From positions 1,730,501 through 1,794,500 of the forward strand of contig JBBDHG010000127.1 of the NCBI GenBank assembly GCA_037951165.1: DNA of 64,000 nt, given 5' to 3'. This DNA is from Lophius americanus (lineage: Eukaryota; Chordata; Actinopteri; Lophiiformes; Lophiidae). The notes beneath the pieces were generated by a model, which made no database searches, was not told the DNA's origin, and worked only from the letters and a program-made list of their open reading frames with translations. Made by a program: the position numbers and the translations under genes. Shown here piece after piece: positions 13,111 through 25,400 of the stretch (within the stretch, counting starts at the first letter, position 1; each line of letters opens with the position of its first letter).

Positions 13111-15101
13111 AAATGAAAAAGAACCAAAACAAAATTGATTTATTTTCCCAGTAGTGAAAAAAAACAACACAATTTACAATAAAATAAACATATCTTTTTC
13201 GTAAATAGATATAATAGGTCGTACAGAATTACTCACATTTGGCACAAAAAAAAGAACAAATACAAACATAAGAAGTCATTATCTATCATGTATTTCTTCT
13301 ATAATCAGGCAACACATAATAAATTTACCAATTTTTTAATTACATATTTATCCATTTAGTGTTTCTTGTATTGTAATTTTGATGATTTTTGTCATGTTTT
13401 GCAGTTGCTGTTCTTTGTATTTATTATATTACTTTGAACCTTGTTCTGATAGGCTATATCTGTTATTCTGTTACCTTCATGTCTTGGGTATTGTCCCATC
13501 ATTACACAAAGGTTTTTTTGATAAGGATGATAGAGAAATGAAAAAAAGAGGATCTGACAAAGAAGCTATGACCACTTTCAGGCGGGTATCTTGTACCTAT
13601 GAGGAAGCCTTTCTACTTCTCAACCGCATGATAGCGACATTGGGACAAATATATTGAGACCACTGTTTACACCATAAATCTACTATATATAGTGGGATCT
13701 CTTAAAATTCACCTTTAACACTCATAAATTATTTGGTGGTGTAAGTAAAGTGTTTACCAGAAGTACCAGAAAAGTAAAATATTACCAGAAGTGAAAAAAC
13801 AGAATTTAAGAAATCAAGTGTAAACATCAATAATGTTACACAAAATTAACAGAATTTCATTGAAAAATAGGAAACAATACTAAAATGGAATGAAGACATC
13901 TATTGCTTAATGTCCATAACAGCTGAAGAAAAAGGAAGCAAACTGCATTACGTAAACAGTAGCAAACAACCACACTCTTACACTGTCTGCTGCTGTTAAA
14001 AACAGGCAATGAGCTTGAAGTGCCTGAAAATGATGGACATAGCAGATATATTTGATGTACATTAGTAACCTGGTGTAATTATAATAATTATAATAATAAT
14101 AATTAAAAAATTGTCTGTGTTTTTTTGTTTTGAAGCCAAGTTATGTTTGACCCTAGTGGCGATCGCCTAGCCTAAAGCAAATACCTCACATTTTTTTCCA
14201 CTTCTACACATATGTGCCATCTCGGTCTAGCTGTGGGAGGGGATTTCAACACACCAGTACAGAAAAACATACCACTCCATAAATCAAATGATTATGCAAA
14301 ATGTTTACTATATAGGTCCCTCTTCTGTTACACAAACTGATTTGAGTTATTTTACACAATATCCCCGAAGATATCAAAATAGAGTTGCTAATGGTCACAT
14401 TGTACACTATTCACTTATAATAACATGTTTGTAGTAATGGCTCAGATTCTAAAATATATGCCTCCAGCTTTAAGGGCCAATGTTTTATGTCATGAAATAC
14501 AAAATGTAATCCTTTACATAAAAAAATTAATGTGTTTTAAAGAATAAAATATGTAAATAGTTATATATAACATTCGAGATCATATGTGACCATCTACCTC
14601 AAAAAAAAGATTTTGGAATACAATGAAATATGTTTAAAATGATTAATGTCAGAACAGTGATTATTTGTTTAGAATTATTTGTTATTTTTCACAGTAGTCA
14701 CAGAGCCGGAGGATTCTAACAGAGCTTTAGAGTTACTTTCCACATAAAATCTATTCCTCTAAATAAAGAGATCGTGGGAATAATATGATAATTCAAAAGA
14801 TATTACTATAAACTATTTAATGTAGATAAATTTGAAATCATTTGAAATTCACATAGTGAAACTAGTTTGTAGGTTTTATGTTACACTTTAAGGTTCATTT
14901 TGGTTTCACATGATGCAGTTAGTCCTATTTTCCTGTAACTTGATAGCGACATGACATGACATGAAGATGACAGACTCACATACTACAAAATTTTGCAAAA
15001 AAAGAAATATATATAGACACAATATTATACCACCCCTCAAAATCCACAATGTACATGATAATTAATTTATATTGAAGTTATGCTGGTGATTTTAGAGAGA
15101 G

Positions 15102-15128
15102 CAACAGTAGGCAACCAATGACAATACT
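15102..15128. repeat. 27-base inverted match, left partner
   Basis: All 27 bases are the exact reverse complement of 18692-18718. The identity stops sharply at both ends. The right end overlaps a small local hairpin with 10-base arms around 15118-15142. Confidence 0.9.
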
Positions 15129-15276
15129 TGCTGTATTGTCATACCCACCCAACAAGACCAACAATAAATAACTAATATAAAAATAAATTAAACCAAGTGA
15201 CAGATGAATTAAGTCATATTTGGTCAGACACAATAAAAATAAGAAGATAAATAAATATTTAGAACAAATAAATAAC

Positions 15277-15307
15277 AAAAGTTTTCCGTCGATGTCGGAA
15301 AACTTTT
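15277..15307. repeat. perfect hairpin, 12 bp arms
   Basis: Arms 15277-15288 and 15296-15307 are perfect reverse complements around a 7-base loop (core GTTTTCCG / CGGAAAAC). Confidence 0.9.
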
Positions 15308-15899
15308 TCTAATTTTTTTATATTTCATATTTATTTAATGTGCAAATATCATGGAGCAATAGTAAAAAAATATATATACTGAAATGAAAAAGGCGGATTA
15401 AAACAAATAGGATATTAAAGCATGTAAAACAAAAAAAACACAGAAAAAAAACATAAAATGATAAATAAAAACATAAATAATTACTCAGAAAAAAAAAAAT
15501 TGGTCTTTTTGTAAATTGTGATGTAGGTCAAGATGCATCTCTTGTTTCCATTACTTTAAAGGCATCTGCTTAAGAAATTAAAACATATATTTGTGGATTT
15601 ATGAGGATATATGTGTGCGAAATTTTCCAATTATGTTGTATGACCAGGAATGAATTAAGCTCTATCGAGTCGTGAATAAACATCATTTAAAACAATGTGA
15701 GTGTTAAATTGAAATTGTTTTCTTTAGAAAGCGTACTCTGGAAAATATCAGTAATTTGTAAATCAAAATCTATATTTCTCGGTATGATAATGCAGATTAA
15801 ACACGACACCTGGCAACAAAAAAAAGAACCCCTTGGTTTTGACGATTTCATCTGGTAGGGGAAAAAAATGAGGGCAGGTCCGTCTCGGCTTCTGATTCG

Positions 15900-16020
15900 T
15901 CGAGAAATATGGAGTCAGATGACGTAACAGTTCCGGGTATGTAGCTCGCAAGACGAGGTAACTGTCGGTCATATCTGAGGGGGAAGGAGACACAGTTGAC
16001 CGAGTTTCTAGCAACTGAAG
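15900..16020 (+). promoter_or_regulatory. acsl4: probable promoter and noncoding exon 1 of acsl4
   Basis: A CpG-richer island in AT-rich surroundings. It holds a CRE-like TGACGTAA near 15919-15926 and ends at a good splice donor (AAG|GTAGGA) at 16020/16021. The next acceptor that leads into the acsl4 start exon is at 19376-19378. The transcription start and true exon limits are inferred. Confidence 0.5.
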
Positions 16021-17684
16021 GTAGGAATGGCTACAGCCTGACAATTTGAGCGGGGTAACACTCACTAACGGACTCTCTTAATCTAATTATAGCTGTTATC
16101 CGACTGTAGATTAACGCATGGCTTAGTTTGTGTGGTCAACGTTTAATTGGCATTAGCTACATCCTCACTAGATAGCTAACGTTGACGTTAATCAACTTAC
16201 CGGTGGCTAATCAGTGTTGGGCGCTGAACCTCCGCCGAGAGGCGGCTTCGTCATCATGTTCTGTGCCATCCCTCCACGCGCCCATTGTCATCTAACCACC
16301 ATGTAGGGACCTCACCTCCTTCCCCGCCTCACAGGGTATCATATATAGATTTTAGGATGGGATAAATTCGTATTTTGTTTAATTTAAATATAGCCTCTGT
16401 GTTTTGGGGAAATTAAGCCTTTTAAGAGGGAACTTCCCTGTATTGGCTGAATTTCTGTGGGTTGTGATGGCAGCATCGGTCCGAAGTGGCTCCATTATAT
16501 GTCGTAAAAGTAATTAATTAAAACATGACGACGTCTCGGTTCCGTTTACGAACACGGACGCTTGCGTTTGACAGATCCCATCTATCACTATTTTTATGAT
16601 GAAATGGGTGTATGTGACACAATATATGACTTTACTGCGGTCCTACCTTTCAACCCCTGTACAATCTTTGTAAATTAATTAATTATGTTAATTTATCATT
16701 TATTCTATTTCTATTTCAATGCCATTAGGCAAAACCACTAACGGGACAAGTGACAGTCTGCCTTCATTCCACTTCAACTTCGTATTGTCATTCAACCACA
16801 TACAAGGCATGCAGATGAAATAAAGATCGTTTGTTGGGACCAGAACGGTGCAAGATTCATAAATAATGGCAAAATGATAGTAGTATTATTACACAGCAGA
16901 CAAAACATACCAACTTCCAATACCATAAGGTCATACCATCAATAACAACAGAATGACATCAGTGTGGGTTTGAAGCATGATGACAGTTTGTGATGATCTG
17001 GCGGTTGCTGTGTAAGCTATATGAGAAACCATTCTACAACGTATTCTGGCAATTAAACTACCCATTAAAGTCTCAATTTACCATCTGGAGCATGGTTTGA
17101 TGTTTCTGAATGTGGAGAATTCCTTGATATAATTTTTTCGATGTGGCTTATTGGAATATGACTCACACCAAATAATTCCAGAATTGGGAGGGGAAGGTTA
17201 CCTCACTGCGCACTCATGAAGGTTGATCATAGTTTAAATATTGCAACAGAGTAGATACTCAGGCATTTCAATATGCATGTAACACCCCCAGGCACCAGAT
17301 AATAGGTTTGAACAATGTTGGGGGTATATATAATATACAGTGCTTCGGGCAGGTTTTCTTTCATCAGTCGTCAAAATACTTTAAGTTCACTGTCCTAATT
17401 GATTTTGATCAGCTTTCTCATAAAATGGCTTAACGAAATATGACCAGTCCAATTATTGTATGGATGTTAGTGGTCAAGTTTTCTTTATTAGCTAAATGTT
17501 AATTTCTCTGCGTGGAGGAAATGTGCGAACTGTGAATGTGTTTGAGGCTTAAGATATAATTTGAATCTAGCCTTAGGTTTAAGATGTACAATACTGCAGG
17601 AAACATCCTGGGCCTCACTTTGGCTGTGTTGTTCTCACACACTTCACTCACACTTTTAAATGGAAAAGGAGTTGAAATTGTCAC

Positions 17685-17721
17685 TTTTTTTTAACTGGTG
17701 ATATCCACCAGTTAAAAAAAA
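17685..17721. repeat. perfect hairpin, 16 bp arms
   Basis: Arms 17685-17700 and 17706-17721 are perfect reverse complements (T run plus AACTGGTG / CACCAGTT plus A run) around a 5-base loop. It lies in the probable first intron of acsl4. Confidence 0.9.
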
Positions 17722-18089
17722 ATGTCTAGTCAATTTTGTTTAAAAAATACATTATTATGAAGCCAGTCTTTGTCACCAGAGACATCCCTATTCTATTTGT
17801 GACATGAAAGTAGGTCATACATGAAAGCAATAATAATTTATTTATTTTGTCCTGTTTTCTGTCTCTTTTGAGGTTATTTTTACCTTAAGGTTAAAGGTCC
17901 TCCTGACTACACTTATTTTTGCGCATATGTGATACAGCTATGAAATTTTCCTGACCTTGTGAGCGGGATAAATCACATTGAACTTGATTTTTCCTAATCT
18001 TATTTGAGCCACCCTCTTCCTGTATTGTCTAATAGATTCCTGCTGATGTGGGGGCAGTGTGAACATTGAAATCAGAATGAATGTGACTT

Positions 18090-18125
18090 TTCGTCCACTG
18101 AACACACTTGTGTTCAGTGGACGAA
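18090..18125. repeat. perfect hairpin, 17 bp arms, 2-base loop
   Basis: Arms 18090-18106 and 18109-18125 are exact reverse complements (core CGTCCACTGAACACA), separated by only two bases. This is close to a true palindrome and could extrude as a cruciform. Confidence 0.92.
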
Positions 18126-18349
18126 TATGGAAGATTTCAGCAATAGCACGTGGGAGACACATGGTTACAAACTAATGGCAAAATGCCACTGTCAATTCCC
18201 TGTTTTTGTCTTCTTACCTTCAGCCTACAAAAAAGAAATCCTGTCAGCACTCTACTGTAACCACAGCAGGTGATTCAAAATTTTAATTTCTGCTTCACTA
18301 TTTCATAAATGATATCCCCAAAGGTTGGGGTGAGAGAGCAGTGAAGAAT

Positions 18350-18582
18350 CGTAAACGCGCGACGATTGAAGAGACAGAAATGACATGCCATGGTGTAAAT
18401 AAGAAAAATAACATACAAGTATTTAATTGCTTTGATAAAAGGACAAGGTATAGACCTGTTCTATAACAAATGTATCATTAAAAGACTTCTGTTGTGATCT
18501 GGCGCTATGTAGAAAATAAAATTAACTTGATCTTCAAAGGGGAGCGTGGTGCCCCCCTAATATAATGGTAGGGGAAACACTG
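18350..18582 (-). mobile_element. hAT-like nonautonomous element, copy A
   Basis: On the minus strand this begins CAGTGTTTCCCCTAC, a terminus of hAT type, and aligns along most of its length with 52089-52330. Shared blocks include the terminus, GGGG-GC-CC, TTAATTTTATTT, ACAGAAGTC-TTTAA, TATAGAACAGGTCTATAC and GGCATGTCATTTCTGTCTCT. No transposase is encoded and I cannot see the other terminus with certainty. Confidence 0.7.
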
Positions 18583-18691
18583 AAATATCAGTGCTTCATG
18601 TACCGTCCACTGTGAGGTAACTAGCCAACCCATCATGCCCTTGCCCTCAGATGGCCTTTCACTGTCCATGTGGGGTGGGGTGAGCATATCG

Positions 18692-18718
18692 AGTATTGTC
18701 ATTGGTTGCCTACTGTTG
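18692..18718. repeat. 27-base inverted match, right partner
   Basis: Exact reverse complement of 15102-15128, 3.6 kb away. It starts about 110 bases from the hAT-like terminus at 18582. Confidence 0.9.
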
Positions 18719-19455
18719 AGTCATCATCAACATATGTCATAGGGCTTTGGTCATGTCAGGCGTTGGTCATATTATTCACAGGGGCAATGTCTTAACACTG
18801 CTTTGCCTTTACGAAATCTTAGAAATACTGCTCTTTCTAGTTGAAAGTCAGCCAGCACTATACAAGAGAATGAACGTGCAGTGTTACAACACACCCTTAA
18901 AGGGCATTTTCAACACAAACGAGACGTAGAGGCTGTCTTGCGCAGAGCAAAGAGAAGGGGAGTCTCTTGACTACTGGATGGATCTTCTAGATAGCTTGGT
19001 AGAGTCCGCCAGGGTATCAGTTGAGGGTATTGTTTGAATGGGTAATTGGTCTGCGGATTGTGATTTGCTAACTTTTTTAGACATGTGCTGCTCTGTGAGA
19101 ATTGTGTAACCAGAATTTCACTTTCAGGTTAGCATGTATTATATTTAAATATATATATTTATTTTTAATTATTATATCTTGGGCTTTGTTTGTTCATTCT
19201 TGGTAGTTATTTAACATCTTTTATAAAAAAAAAAATATTCTGATGACTTTAATTTGAATTTAAGGTGTACAGTGAATTAAATATTTGAATACTAAAGTTG
19301 TGTATTATTCAAATTGTTAGCTTCAAACTTTTCTTGTCCTGTGGCTTCTCCTGACTCTGTTTTCCTTCAAACCTTCAGACATCTTTGTGAAACGCACACT
19401 AAATCTAGCCCCCCAACGCTGGTCAGCTTCCTTCCACACTCTTCCAGAGAATATT

Positions 19456-22400
19456 ATGGGTCTCCAGTCAGACTCTGTCCTCCAGGCTCTCCTCTTCTTT
19501 CCAGTCCACCTTCTGATATGGCTGTACTCCCTCCTGTCTTTCCTACCCTGGTACTACATCACCTCTGCTGGACAAAAAACAGCTCTGTCCAAGAGGATAA
19601 AGGCCCGCTCCACTTCAGGCAGTGTAGCTGGTCCATACCGTACTGTGGACCACTTTGATTCCCTAGCTTGTGAGGACTTCCCTGGCCAAGATAGACTGGA
19701 TAAACTATTTGAACTTGCTGTGCATCGCTTTGGAAATGCACAATGCCTTGGCACCCGGGATATTCTGAGTGAAGATAATGAGATTCAACCCAATGGTAAA
19801 ATATTTAAAAAGGTAAGGATTTAGAATAGAAGACTTATTCCTTAACTTTATCCATAATATTTGTGAGGAAAAAGCAATTTGTTGCTGTAACTACATCTTT
19901 CATCTTCTAGCTGATACTGGGTGAATATAAATGGCTCACCTACAATGAGGTTGACACCATGGTCAATGTATTTGGCAATGGATTGGCAGCTCTAGGGCAG
20001 CAGCCCAAAAGCAATATTGCAATTTTTTGTGAAACCAGAGCAGAGTGGATGATCACTGCCCAGACATGCTTCAGGCACAATTTCCCATGTAAGTATATGA
20101 CAGTGGGTACAGCAAAGGTACACAGTGTTATGTGACAAAATGTGGTGATTGCATTAACTGCTGTTTTTGTCTGTGTATTGGTTACAGTGGTGACTTTCTA
20201 TGCCACATTGGGAGAGGAGGCAATTGCATTTGGACTGAATGAGACTGGAGTTACACATCTGGTTACGAGTGTGGAACTGCTTGAGACCAAACTGAAAGTG
20301 AGTAAATCGACAACAACCCAAAATTACACCATTCCCCATGATTTCAGTAATCAGACATATACAGAATTTTCACAAATCTCCTTGATAATTTATATGAGTC
20401 ACCCAAATAATAATCATGAATACATGTTTGTATAACTACCTCACTTCACACCATGTGTGTATCTGATAATCTATCCACTGACTACTCAGTCAGGTGACTG
20501 AGTAGTCAGTCACCTGACTTAGGTGAAATTGATTCACATTAATTATTGCTTCCTAACTGAACAAGTTGATATCCCGGGGGTGTGATTGACTTGGAGTTAA
20601 ACTGTGATGACTGTGTTCCCTATATTTTTTTGGTGTGCGTGTGTAAGATATCCTATTATAAAGTATGTCATTTTTGTCATCTTTCGAATGTCTGTTTGTT
20701 GGAGCTGCTGTAAGTAAAGAAAAATGGTGTGCAAGAATTGAAGAAATAAATATTGAAATATTTTTGAGTTATTCTCTGGCAATGAGATAATTACACACAG
20801 ATGGACATAATGGTTGCCATATTCCTCTGCTTTATGTTCCTGGTTGAAAATAAGGACTTCTCTTCTAAGCCCCGTATACACCGATAGTTAGGTAGCAACT
20901 TTATTAATCCCCAAAGGGTAAATTAGGTAATCTATAACTCTGTTTTAGATGTCAGACTATACATCAATTTCCTACATTAAACATTCAATGTGTGAAGGTT
21001 TTAAATACCTTTTTTTTAAAGTGAAATTTAAGTTTGATGTGCCCACCTATCAAATAAAAATGTTCCTTGTACAAACTTGCAGAGACGGGATATTCAATCT
21101 TATGAAGGATGTTTATAAAAATTAAATAGTTTGGATGTGTTAACAGTTTTTTCCTCTCTTTCCGCCCAGAATGTGCTTAAACAGATCCCAAAACTGAAGC
21201 ATGTGATCTATGTAGATGATAAGAAAGTGAACACAGAAGGTTACCCAGCTGGACTGTCCATCCACAGCATGCAGGCTGTTCGAGAGCTGGGCACACTGCC
21301 TGAGAATAGTGTGTATTTTTCTGACTCACCTTGGTTATGCCTAATATTCAAAACCACAAGTGAAAATCCTCCAACATAGAGTACAAGACAATGTTTGGTG
21401 TTTGTCTTGAAGTGGCGAGGGAAGTCATGAAGCCCCAACCCTCAGATCTGGCTGTGATTATGTACACCAGTGGCTCTACAGGCAGACCAAAAGGAGTCAT
21501 GATTGTCCACAGTAACCTAATTGCGGGAATGACTGGCCAATGTGAACGCATTCCTGGACTCGGGTAAGTTTCAGTATTAGTCATGATCTATAATTTAGAT
21601 TAAGATAACATTCAGAGCAGGCTTTCTTTTACCTTTCTCACCCCAACTTTACAGTGCTTACTAAATAGCACATCCACTTCTTCTTTGACCACTTCATCCA
21701 ATCATAACAACATTCTCTTAATTGATGCCAAGTATTCAGTCGAAAGGTAGCACTAAACTTTTCCACATAAATTTAGTTTGCCCATGTTTCCAGGAACAAA
21801 TGAGTCTTATTGGAAAGAGGAACAGAAAACTGGCAAATGTTGGTACTAACCTTTCCGGTTTCCATCTGTGTTTGTGGCAGGCCTGATGATACTTACATAG
21901 CCTATCTGCCATTGGCTCATGTTCTTGAAATGACAGCTGAAATCTCCTGTGTCACATATGGCTGTCGGATCGGCTACTCGTCCCCTCAGACGCTGTCAGA
22001 CCAGGTAATGCCCAGCACCAACAGAAGGAAATAATCAGATATTGATGTCACGGAACATTAAACTTAATTGAAATTCAGGTCAGCCTTTTACTTTATCAGG
22101 AATGACTCATATGCCTCTTTCCACATATCACAGTGTTCAAATCTGACTCAGAAACTGACTGGTCAGCTGGCCCTATTAACTATCGTCTCAGTGTCATGCA
22201 TTACATTACTTGGTGGAGCAAGATGGGCATGACATCATTCCGTTGTGCTGTGAACCTTCAAACGGCAGCTCTTTCTTTTTCCTTGGCATCTAAAAATTAC
22301 CAAGGATATGCTCACTATACTATCTTTCATCAGAGTTTTGAGCTGTCTTACGGGGTTTGTGACCCTTGCTGTTCATGTAGGCTGGAAAGCCCATGCGACT

Positions 22401-25400
22401 CTTATCCCTGTTTGCATAGGTTTGACGGTTAGAGAACAGGAAAGATTTAAAATTAACATATCAAGGCATGGCTTTGGACAAGTTTGGATGTCATTTCATA
22501 GTTTCATTATATTAACAATATTTTGAAATAATTATTTCCTTCAGTAACATGTTGGATAAAAAGGTTTCTTAAGCAACAGCTTACAAGGAAAATATTTCAG
22601 AGTGAAGTCTATATGAACTTATATATATTTGAACTACTCACCCAACTGACCTCAACACGATCTCACCGTTCTACCCACGCAAACCGCCTCCTCCCCGGAC
22701 TAAGCTCTGCACAATGGGTGATCGGGCCTTCTGTTCTGCTGCCCTTGTCTGTGGAACGCCCACACTGACCATCTGAGGGCTCCACAGAAGACAGAGACTT
22801 TTAAAAATAAGGACTTAAAACTTTCCTTTTTAGCAGAACTTATAACTTCTGATTAACATTGCTGCTTTTTGGTCAAATTTTTATTTTGTTATTATATATT
22901 TGTTTATTAATGCTTTGTCTGCTTTTACTTGGTAGAACTTTGAGATTTGATCCAAATGTAAAGTGCGTTCTAAATCAAATGTATTATTATTATAATATTT
23001 ATATGAAATTTGGATTGTGAGCTGTAATGACTAAGCTAAAAAGTAAAGTCCCTGAGCTGATTCATTGTTGAGCTGATAATGGAATGGTATATTGGAGTAT
23101 GGAATGGAATATTTATTGCTCACCATTCATGTTCTCCAACCTGTAAAATGCAGCAGTCCATGGCTGTTGTCCATAAATTTCCATACAGCCTACCATTTCG
23201 ATAATAATAAATCAAACATTGTGGTATGCCAACTTGCGTAGCTGTCTAGCCTGTCGCCAGAGTGACAGTTCCAACATATAATGAAAAACATGACACGCCC
23301 AAAGGGGAAACCTGCTGAACTAGTTGGTGGTGTCAACACACTTAGCTCATGAAGTGCTCTCTTCATGTACATTAATAAGATAAATAATAATGTTGTAAGA
23401 CTGATATCTCTATTACCAACTGTCAAGGGTATAAACTGTAGATTGACTGGTTGATTATGCACACCCCTGTCACTGTTAATATTTGTCTATATTATTGCCC
23501 ATTCGTGTTCCGTATAATGTATGCACTTGTTTTCATGTTTCTAACAGTCGACTAAGATCAAGAAGGGAAGTCAGGGAGACTGCTCTGTCCTCAAACCCAC
23601 CCTCTTCGCTGCTGTGCCGGTAACAATCCTGCTATTCATTCTTTCCTCTGTCCATCAATCACCACTCTATTTACTCCTCCCTGTGACACAAATTTTAACT
23701 CTGTCAAAATTGAAAGTGTAAATAATTCTGTTTTTTCTCCATCATAGGAAATTATGGATCGCATCAACAAGAATGTGATGAGCAAAGTGCAGGAGATGAG
23801 CTTCATTCAGAAGAAGCTGTTTATACTGGGCTACAGTTATAAATTAGAGCAGATCAAGAGAGGCTATGACGCACCACTCTGCAATATGTAGGAAACCACC
23901 ATGTCTTCTTTAACATCCATGAAATTGTGCTCTTCAACTTAAAATCAAACGTACTGTGATCTGTTTTTTTGTAGGCTGTTGTTCCGGAAAGTAAAGAAAC
24001 TGCTTGGAGGACGGGTAAGGATGATGTTGTCTGGAGGTGCCCCCCTGTCAGCAGCCACCCAGAGATTTATGAATGTATGTTTCTGCTGTCCAGTGGGTCA
24101 GGGTTACGGGCTCACTGAAACCTGTGGAGCAGGAACCATCACAGAAGGTAAACAGGGATCTAAAATTGTCTTCGCTGACAATTTTTTTTCTTAAAAAAAA
24201 AAATGCATAGGAAGACAGTTTGAAAATGAGTGTTTTATGTTATTAAGTTATACTATCTTTTTATACAGTCATGGACATCAGCACCGGTCGTGTTGGAGCT
24301 CCTCTTCTGTGCTGCGAGATCCGACTCAGGGACTGGACTGAAGGTAGGGCACAAAGTCATACTGTCCTAGTGATGTGTTTTTAACTAGGCCTACGCTTTC
24401 TTCCCAGACAGTATGTTCCCGAAAAGCCCCCAATCATCTGCATTGTACAAGCATTTCCCCTGATCGAACTCCTCAAATTGAATTTGATGTTATGTCTGAA
24501 AAACAGTGTTTTTGTTACAAAGATCCCCCTAATCAGTAATATATGAACTATCAAAGTAAACTATGATGTATATGCAAGTAAGATCTCCTCAAGTTGATTA
24601 ACAAGCACTTACTTTGAACTAGGTGCAGAAAGGTATATCATTTTGTATAATTTAAAAACAATTTTCAGGTGGCTATACCAGCGAAGACAAGCCAAACCCA
24701 AGAGGGGAGATACTGATTGGCGGTCCCAATGTAACAATGGGTTACTACAGGAATGAAAGTAACAATCAGGATTTCTTTATGGATGAAAACGGTCAGAGAT
24801 GGTTCAGCACAGGAGATGTTGGAGAGATTTACCCAGATGGCTGTCTACAAATAGTTGGTGTGTAAACTATTCCTTAAAGTGATAATGATACTTCACAGCT
24901 GTTTCTAGTCTTTACCTGTAAAGTCACACTATTTTACTTAATTACATGGTGCTATACTGCAATCACTGCGGCTCAAACATGTGATAATTACTGACGTGAA
25001 ACGGTTTGCTTTTGATAACGGAGCTCTGTTGTGAAAAGATTTTTTATCGTCTCTTTTAGACCGCAAGAAAGACTTGGTGAAACTTCAGGCCGGGGAGTAT
25101 GTCTCTCTCGGCAAAGTTGAGTCAGCTCTGAAAAACTGCCCTCTCATAGACAACATCTGCGCGTATGCAAACAGGTGAGTAAGATGCCGTACAAGTTCTC
25201 TAGTAACAATTCATTTAGGATAAGTTAAAGTCACCTGAAATGTGTAGAGTCTCATTTCTGACATAACTGTTCATGAACACACGTTGTGGTCTGTTCAAAG
25301 CATTTACAGTAAATGAAAACCAAAAATAACAATAGTACTTAGGATGGTAGGGGTGGCTCAGTAAGATGCTTGGGAAGGGAAATGTATAAAAGATATCAAC

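Larger units (their letters stand above)
11651..15900. other. AT-rich intergenic stretch between eif4ebp3l and acsl4
   Basis: No coding homology is visible on either strand. Contents I can name: a 17-base G run (12772-12788), a GAA triplet run leading into a dispersed repeat (13010-13110), an ATAATT-rich stretch near 14085-14110, and a hairpin at 15277-15307. The reading frames here are short and AT-rich. Confidence 0.5.
16021..19378 (+). other. acsl4: probable intron 1 of acsl4
   Basis: About 3.4 kb with no coding homology. It contains two perfect hairpins (17685-17721 and 18090-18125), a decayed hAT-like element (18350-18582) and the right partner of the 27-base inverted match (18692-18718). 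Confidence 0.45.

Noticed and set aside
12925..13670. Possible direct repeat (CAACC..GATGGCGAT..GGGACCACTG near 12925 and a like block near 13612)
   Set aside because: Only about 45 bases at roughly 70 percent identity by eye; could be chance.
19387..19455. Upstream extension of the acsl4 frame from a GTG
   Set aside because: No ATG in that extension; eukaryotic start is the ATG at 19456 in good context and the protein length then fits the family.
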